From an uncultured Bacteroides sp. (GTDB taxonomy: Bacteria; Bacteroidota; Bacteroidia; Bacteroidales; Bacteroidaceae), in assembly GCA_900766195.1 (NCBI GenBank), contig CAAFUN010000160.1, forward strand, positions 1 through 10,126: 10,126 nt of DNA. The letters are read 5' to 3'. Both the position numbers and the translations under genes were made by a program. Shown one piece after another: positions 8,052 through 10,126 of the stretch; position 1 is the first letter of the stretch, and the number at the start of each line of letters is the position of its first letter. Below the pieces are notes generated by a model. That model ran no database searches. It saw nothing but the letters and a program-made list of their open reading frames with translations, and was not told the origin of the DNA.

Positions 8052-8491
8052 CTATTTTTTGGCTAAAAGATTGTTTGCAATTCCAATAAACCATGTGATT
8101 CCATCTTCTTTCAGTTGCCCATGATAAGCAAATTCGATTTCCTTTAGCGTATTCGTATCAATGCCATACAACAATTGAAGCATATCATATTTTGATATAA
8201 TACAGGGTATCATTGTAGCCAAATTAAGACTTAGAGGTTCTTACTTATGATGTAAAGCGTAATCCGTCACAGCACAAAAGCCTGCTTTTCTTTTAAAATT
8301 GTATTTACCAATCAAAATATGGTGATTATCTACAAACCTAACAGCTACACAGCTATACACTCATTACCATTTAGCCTTTTATAGAAGTATTTTTGAAATG
8401 GAGTATTGCACTTATAGCATAAGCATTCTCGTTTGGTGTATGTATGCGTATTCCACTTGCAACAAAAATTGAATGATAATTTCTGCGCCAT
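8052..8491 (-). pseudogene. Disrupted cysteine-rich small gene (8-base duplication plus in-frame TAA)
   Basis: The ATG at 8491, three bases after the preceding gene's stop, opens 48 codons. They contain FCCKW, then CLCYKCNTPF, a cluster of cysteines (C10, C11, C24, C26, C29) suggesting a zinc-binding N-terminus. The frame ends at TAG 8345-8347, exactly inside an imperfect 8-base tandem duplication (8341-8356). Removing one copy joins ...NECIAV to RFVDNHHILIGKYNFKRK... in a single frame, which then meets one TAA at 8241-8243 (a single C-to-T change from CAA would produce it). The same frame resumes with EPLSLNLATMIP and runs to the TAG at 8052-8054, ending ...WFIGIANNLLAKK. The repaired reading frame is exactly 144 codons (143 residues). 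The family is unknown to me. The alternative, two independent small ORFs of 48 and 53 codons (8345-8491, 8052-8213), is possible but explains the precise repair less well. Confidence 0.6.
8341..8356. repeat. Imperfect 8-base tandem duplication (frameshift lesion)
   Basis: ACAGCTAC (8341-8348) is followed directly by ACAGCTAT (8349-8356), 7 of 8 bases identical. It shifts the reading frame of the cysteine-rich gene and creates its premature TAG. Loss of one copy restores the frame, so it is either a slippage lesion or, less likely, a reversible switch. Confidence 0.65.
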
Positions 8492-8494
8492 AAT

Positions 8495-8926
8495 CTATTT
8501 CTTTTGAACGTTGGATGCAATTATCAGGGCTTGAACTTCAGAATTCTCAGAATTGTTTTCGCTAATTCCCCATATAAATGAAGTGGAGGAAGGAAACATT
8601 TCAGCAAACTGAGTTATTGAATCTGTTTCAACAATCATAAGTGGGTTATTCTGTGGATATATCAGTTTTAATATAACCTTTTCTGCCGAAAAAAGATTGT
8701 AGTCCGATGCTACGCTGCATGTGTGCATAATTGCATCTTCTATTGCATTGCTAATTCGATTACTTCCCATACCAATACCAACTAGTATAATCGTATTTTC
8801 TGAACCAGAAATAACCTGATGTAAATCTTCAACTCCTACATTTACGATACCATTGCAGACATTGAACATGTGTTCAACCTCTACAATGATATCATCTGTA
8901 GGATGAGTATAGAATCTATTTCTCAT
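8495..8926 (-). CDS. FtsZ/tubulin C-terminal-domain-like protein lacking the GTPase domain, 143 aa
   Basis: The sequence follows the order of the FtsZ second domain. GIVNVGVEDLHQVISG (residues 26-41) parallels GLINVDFADVRTVMSG. IILVGIGMGSNRISNAIEDAI (46-66) parallels ALMGIGxxxGENRAxEAAxxAI. AEKVILKLIYP (81-91) parallels GAKGVLVNITG. SITQFAEMF (103-111) is the following helix. SFIWGISENNSENSEVQALIIASN (116-139) parallels NIIFGxxxDxxLxDxVxVTVIATG. The N-terminal GTPase domain with the GGGTGTG tubulin signature is absent, and the ATG at 8926 is preceded in frame by a stop only five codons up, so this is a stand-alone domain. It could be a binding or regulatory module rather than a filament-forming GTPase. 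It starts 12 bases after the Asp-box gene and ends three bases before the cysteine-rich gene. The resemblance is by eye; a similar segment occurs in the broken gene at 9182-10126. Confidence 0.65.
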   Translation of the reverse strand: MRNRFYTHPTDDIIVEVEHMFNVCNGIVNVGVEDLHQVISGSENTIILVGIGMGSNRISNAIEDAIMHTCSVASDYNLFSAEKVILKLIYPQNNPLMIVETDSITQFAEMFPSSTSFIWGISENNSENSEVQALIIASNVQKK

Positions 8927-8938
8927 AATTGTTTGATT

Positions 8939-9175
8939 TTAGCGTTTTCGTAAAATCCAGCTTTGACCATCATTGGTTGAAAAGAACAATCCTTTGTTTG
9001 TAGTACCTAGGATTTCTTTACCATTATCCATTAAATCACTAAATTGTCCAGTGTTTGAATTTCCATTAAAACATATAACCCAACTTCGTCCACTGTTTGT
9101 TGAAAACTCAATTTTTGCTGGATTGCTTGGACAAATACGAATCAATTCTTTACTGCGACTAATCATTGTAGGCAT
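8939..9175 (-). CDS. Small two-Asp-box (BNR-like) protein, 78 aa
   Basis: Two Asp-box motifs (S-x-D-x-G-x-x-W type) are visible: STNSGRSW at residues 25-32 (Asn/Ser in place of the Asp) and STNDGQSW at 66-73. Asp boxes sit on turns of beta-propeller blades in sialidases and related proteins. With only two it cannot form a full propeller alone, and there is no signal peptide, so a sialidase function should not be inferred. The protein may be cytoplasmic and oligomeric or bind a partner. It starts six bases after the stop of the upstream FtsZ-like relic and its TAA is 12 bases before, and in the same frame as, the ATG of the FtsZ-like protein. That suggests a fixed functional neighbourhood. The exact role is unknown. 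Confidence 0.7.
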   Translation of the reverse strand: MPTMISRSKELIRICPSNPAKIEFSTNSGRSWVICFNGNSNTGQFSDLMDNGKEILGTTNKGLFFSTNDGQSWILRKR

Positions 9176-9181
9176 AATACT

Positions 9182-10126
9182 TTATTTTTTGATTATAATT
9201 GCTGCCTCCGTATAACGGTCTTTGGCTTCTCCGAGAATTAAATTCCACCGCAAAGATATAGTATAGGCTATGCCATATTGCTTCATATCATTTCACCAGA
9301 CTTTAAAATAGTTATATGCCTGCAAATAAAATATCAATTTCAAAAGTCTTAGAACAATAATAATTAGGTTTGGGCGATATTGTAATTTTTGTACAAGTTT
9401 GTTCAGAAAATTTTTGAAAAAAAGTCATAAATAGAGTTTAATTCATTTGCAAATGCATCGTCTTCTATATCTGTCGGGAAACGTCTTATATTAACAATAA
9501 GATTGCTGCATTCAAATACATTAATATTTCTTTGTTTGGCTTTATCAAGTGCATCTTTTATTGCATCTTTCAAATGACAATTATTATATACATTTGAAAT
9601 TCCTGACACCGCTGCGATTCTTTTATTACCTTTTATTGTAAAAACTATATCATTAAAATCAAAACCTATACGCGAAGGGACATTTATAAGCCTATCAAAC
9701 ATATCAATAACATCATCAATTATATCTATTCCATCTTCTGGAGATTTGTATAGTGGAATATCATATGCATCTTTATTTATTGTTTCATTGAGAATGACAT
9801 CGAGTCTTACATCCTCCCCATTAATACTTACATTAATTGATGCATAGTCATTTAATGAGTAAAATCTTACATTACGCTTGTCTTCTAAGTATTTTTCTAT
9901 CTTTGTTTTTAGAATGGATGAGAATTCTGAATTATTTTGTAAATAAGGTAGGAAATTCTGATATACACCTATTTCTACTTGTTCATTAATATCCTTGCCA
10001 TCAAATATTCGATAGTAAGGACGTGAAGAATAAAAATTATTTCGTTCGTAAGCGATCGGCTAACTCCGTCTATTAATTTTCAGTATGCCTTCCTATCTTT
10101 GCCAGCAAAACGAATATTATGGTATA
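9182..10126 (-). pseudogene. Broken FtsZ-C-terminal-like gene, 5' end outside window
   Basis: A minus-strand frame is open from 10057 to 9403 but has no ATG, GTG, CTG or TTG start before the ATG at 9702. Its codons still read like protein (for example IEKYLEDKRNVRFYSLNDY), so the true start lies upstream and was lost. Upstream, YHNIRFAGKDRKAY (from 10124) continues in a different frame and meets TGA at 10080-10082, pointing to a frameshift plus a stop. Within the main frame, GFDFNDIVFTIKGNKRIAAVSG and LKDAIKDALDKA, then NVFECSNLIVNI, follow the FtsZ second-domain pattern and resemble the 143-residue protein downstream. The frame stops at TGA 9403-9405, before the last strands. A fitting continuation, NDMKQYGIAYTISL...LGEAKDRYTEAAIIIKK, appears in another frame at 9292-9182. 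Bases of about 9293-9402 look like an insertion or scrambled stretch. A separately translated 99-residue product (9403-9702) cannot be excluded. Confidence 0.55.

Noticed and set aside
9251..9258. TATCTTTG on the minus strand, an apparent Bacteroidota -7 promoter element ahead of the Asp-box gene
   Set aside because: It falls inside the C-terminal coding relic of the upstream FtsZ-like gene and has no -33 partner; a chance match is as likely.
9182..9286. Independent 34-codon small gene beginning MKQYGIAYTI
   Set aside because: It fits better as the detached C-terminal end of the FtsZ-like gene, because its sequence matches the missing last strands and the frame is open for two codons before its ATG.
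9298..9349. AGACTTT/AAAGTCT inverted repeat as insertion-element ends
   Set aside because: Seven-base arms with a 38-base loop are weak, there is no transposase, and no clear target duplication was found.
1..10126. tRNA, rRNA, CRISPR array, integrase or attachment site
   Set aside because: No cloverleaf, array of regular repeats, recombinase motif or flanking direct repeat could be seen by eye on either strand.

Overview
The window looks like an integrative conjugative element of a Bacteroidota (Bacteroides/Prevotella-type) host. The grounds are the C-terminal part of a Bacteroides-type MobC/TraG coupling protein, the low GC content, and a TAnnTTTG-type promoter element. No taxonomic marker gene is present, so this is an inference from family content.

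Layout. (1) 1-1227 (+): the last 408 codons of the type IV coupling protein mobC. (2) 1222-1281: a 25-bp perfect inverted repeat that acts as a shared bidirectional terminator between convergent transcription units. (3) 7907 down to 1283 (-): a compact five-gene operon in the order WYL-domain regulator, uracil-DNA-glycosylase-like protein, DEDDh 3'-5' exonuclease, DUF262+DUF1524 (GmrSD-like) protein, and a second DUF262 protein without the HNH nuclease. The last four genes are chained by three identical 4-base ATGA overlaps. (4) 7908-8051: the operon's promoter region, with a Bacteroidota -7 element and a palindrome. (5) 8052-10126 (-): a second, decaying unit, read from the right edge inwards. 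It holds a broken FtsZ/tubulin C-terminal-domain-like gene running off the window, a 78-residue two-Asp-box protein, an intact 143-residue FtsZ C-terminal-domain-like protein with no GTPase domain, and a cysteine-rich gene broken by an 8-base duplication plus a stop. Gaps between these four are only 6, 12 and 3 bases, so they were once one operon.

How the parts fit. The five-gene operon reads as a defence cargo placed just after the transfer gene. The WYL protein would control it. The DUF262/DUF1524 protein would be an NTP-dependent, modification-sensing nuclease, helped by a second DUF262 subunit. The exonuclease and the glycosylase-like protein would process or recognise (possibly base-modified) DNA. 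DUF262 plus DUF1524 is known from type IV restriction enzymes such as GmrSD; its combination with a UDG-like protein, a DnaQ-like exonuclease and a second large DUF262 protein is not a system I can name. The FtsZ-like/Asp-box unit is also one I cannot assign to a named system, and its two lesioned genes suggest it is being lost here.
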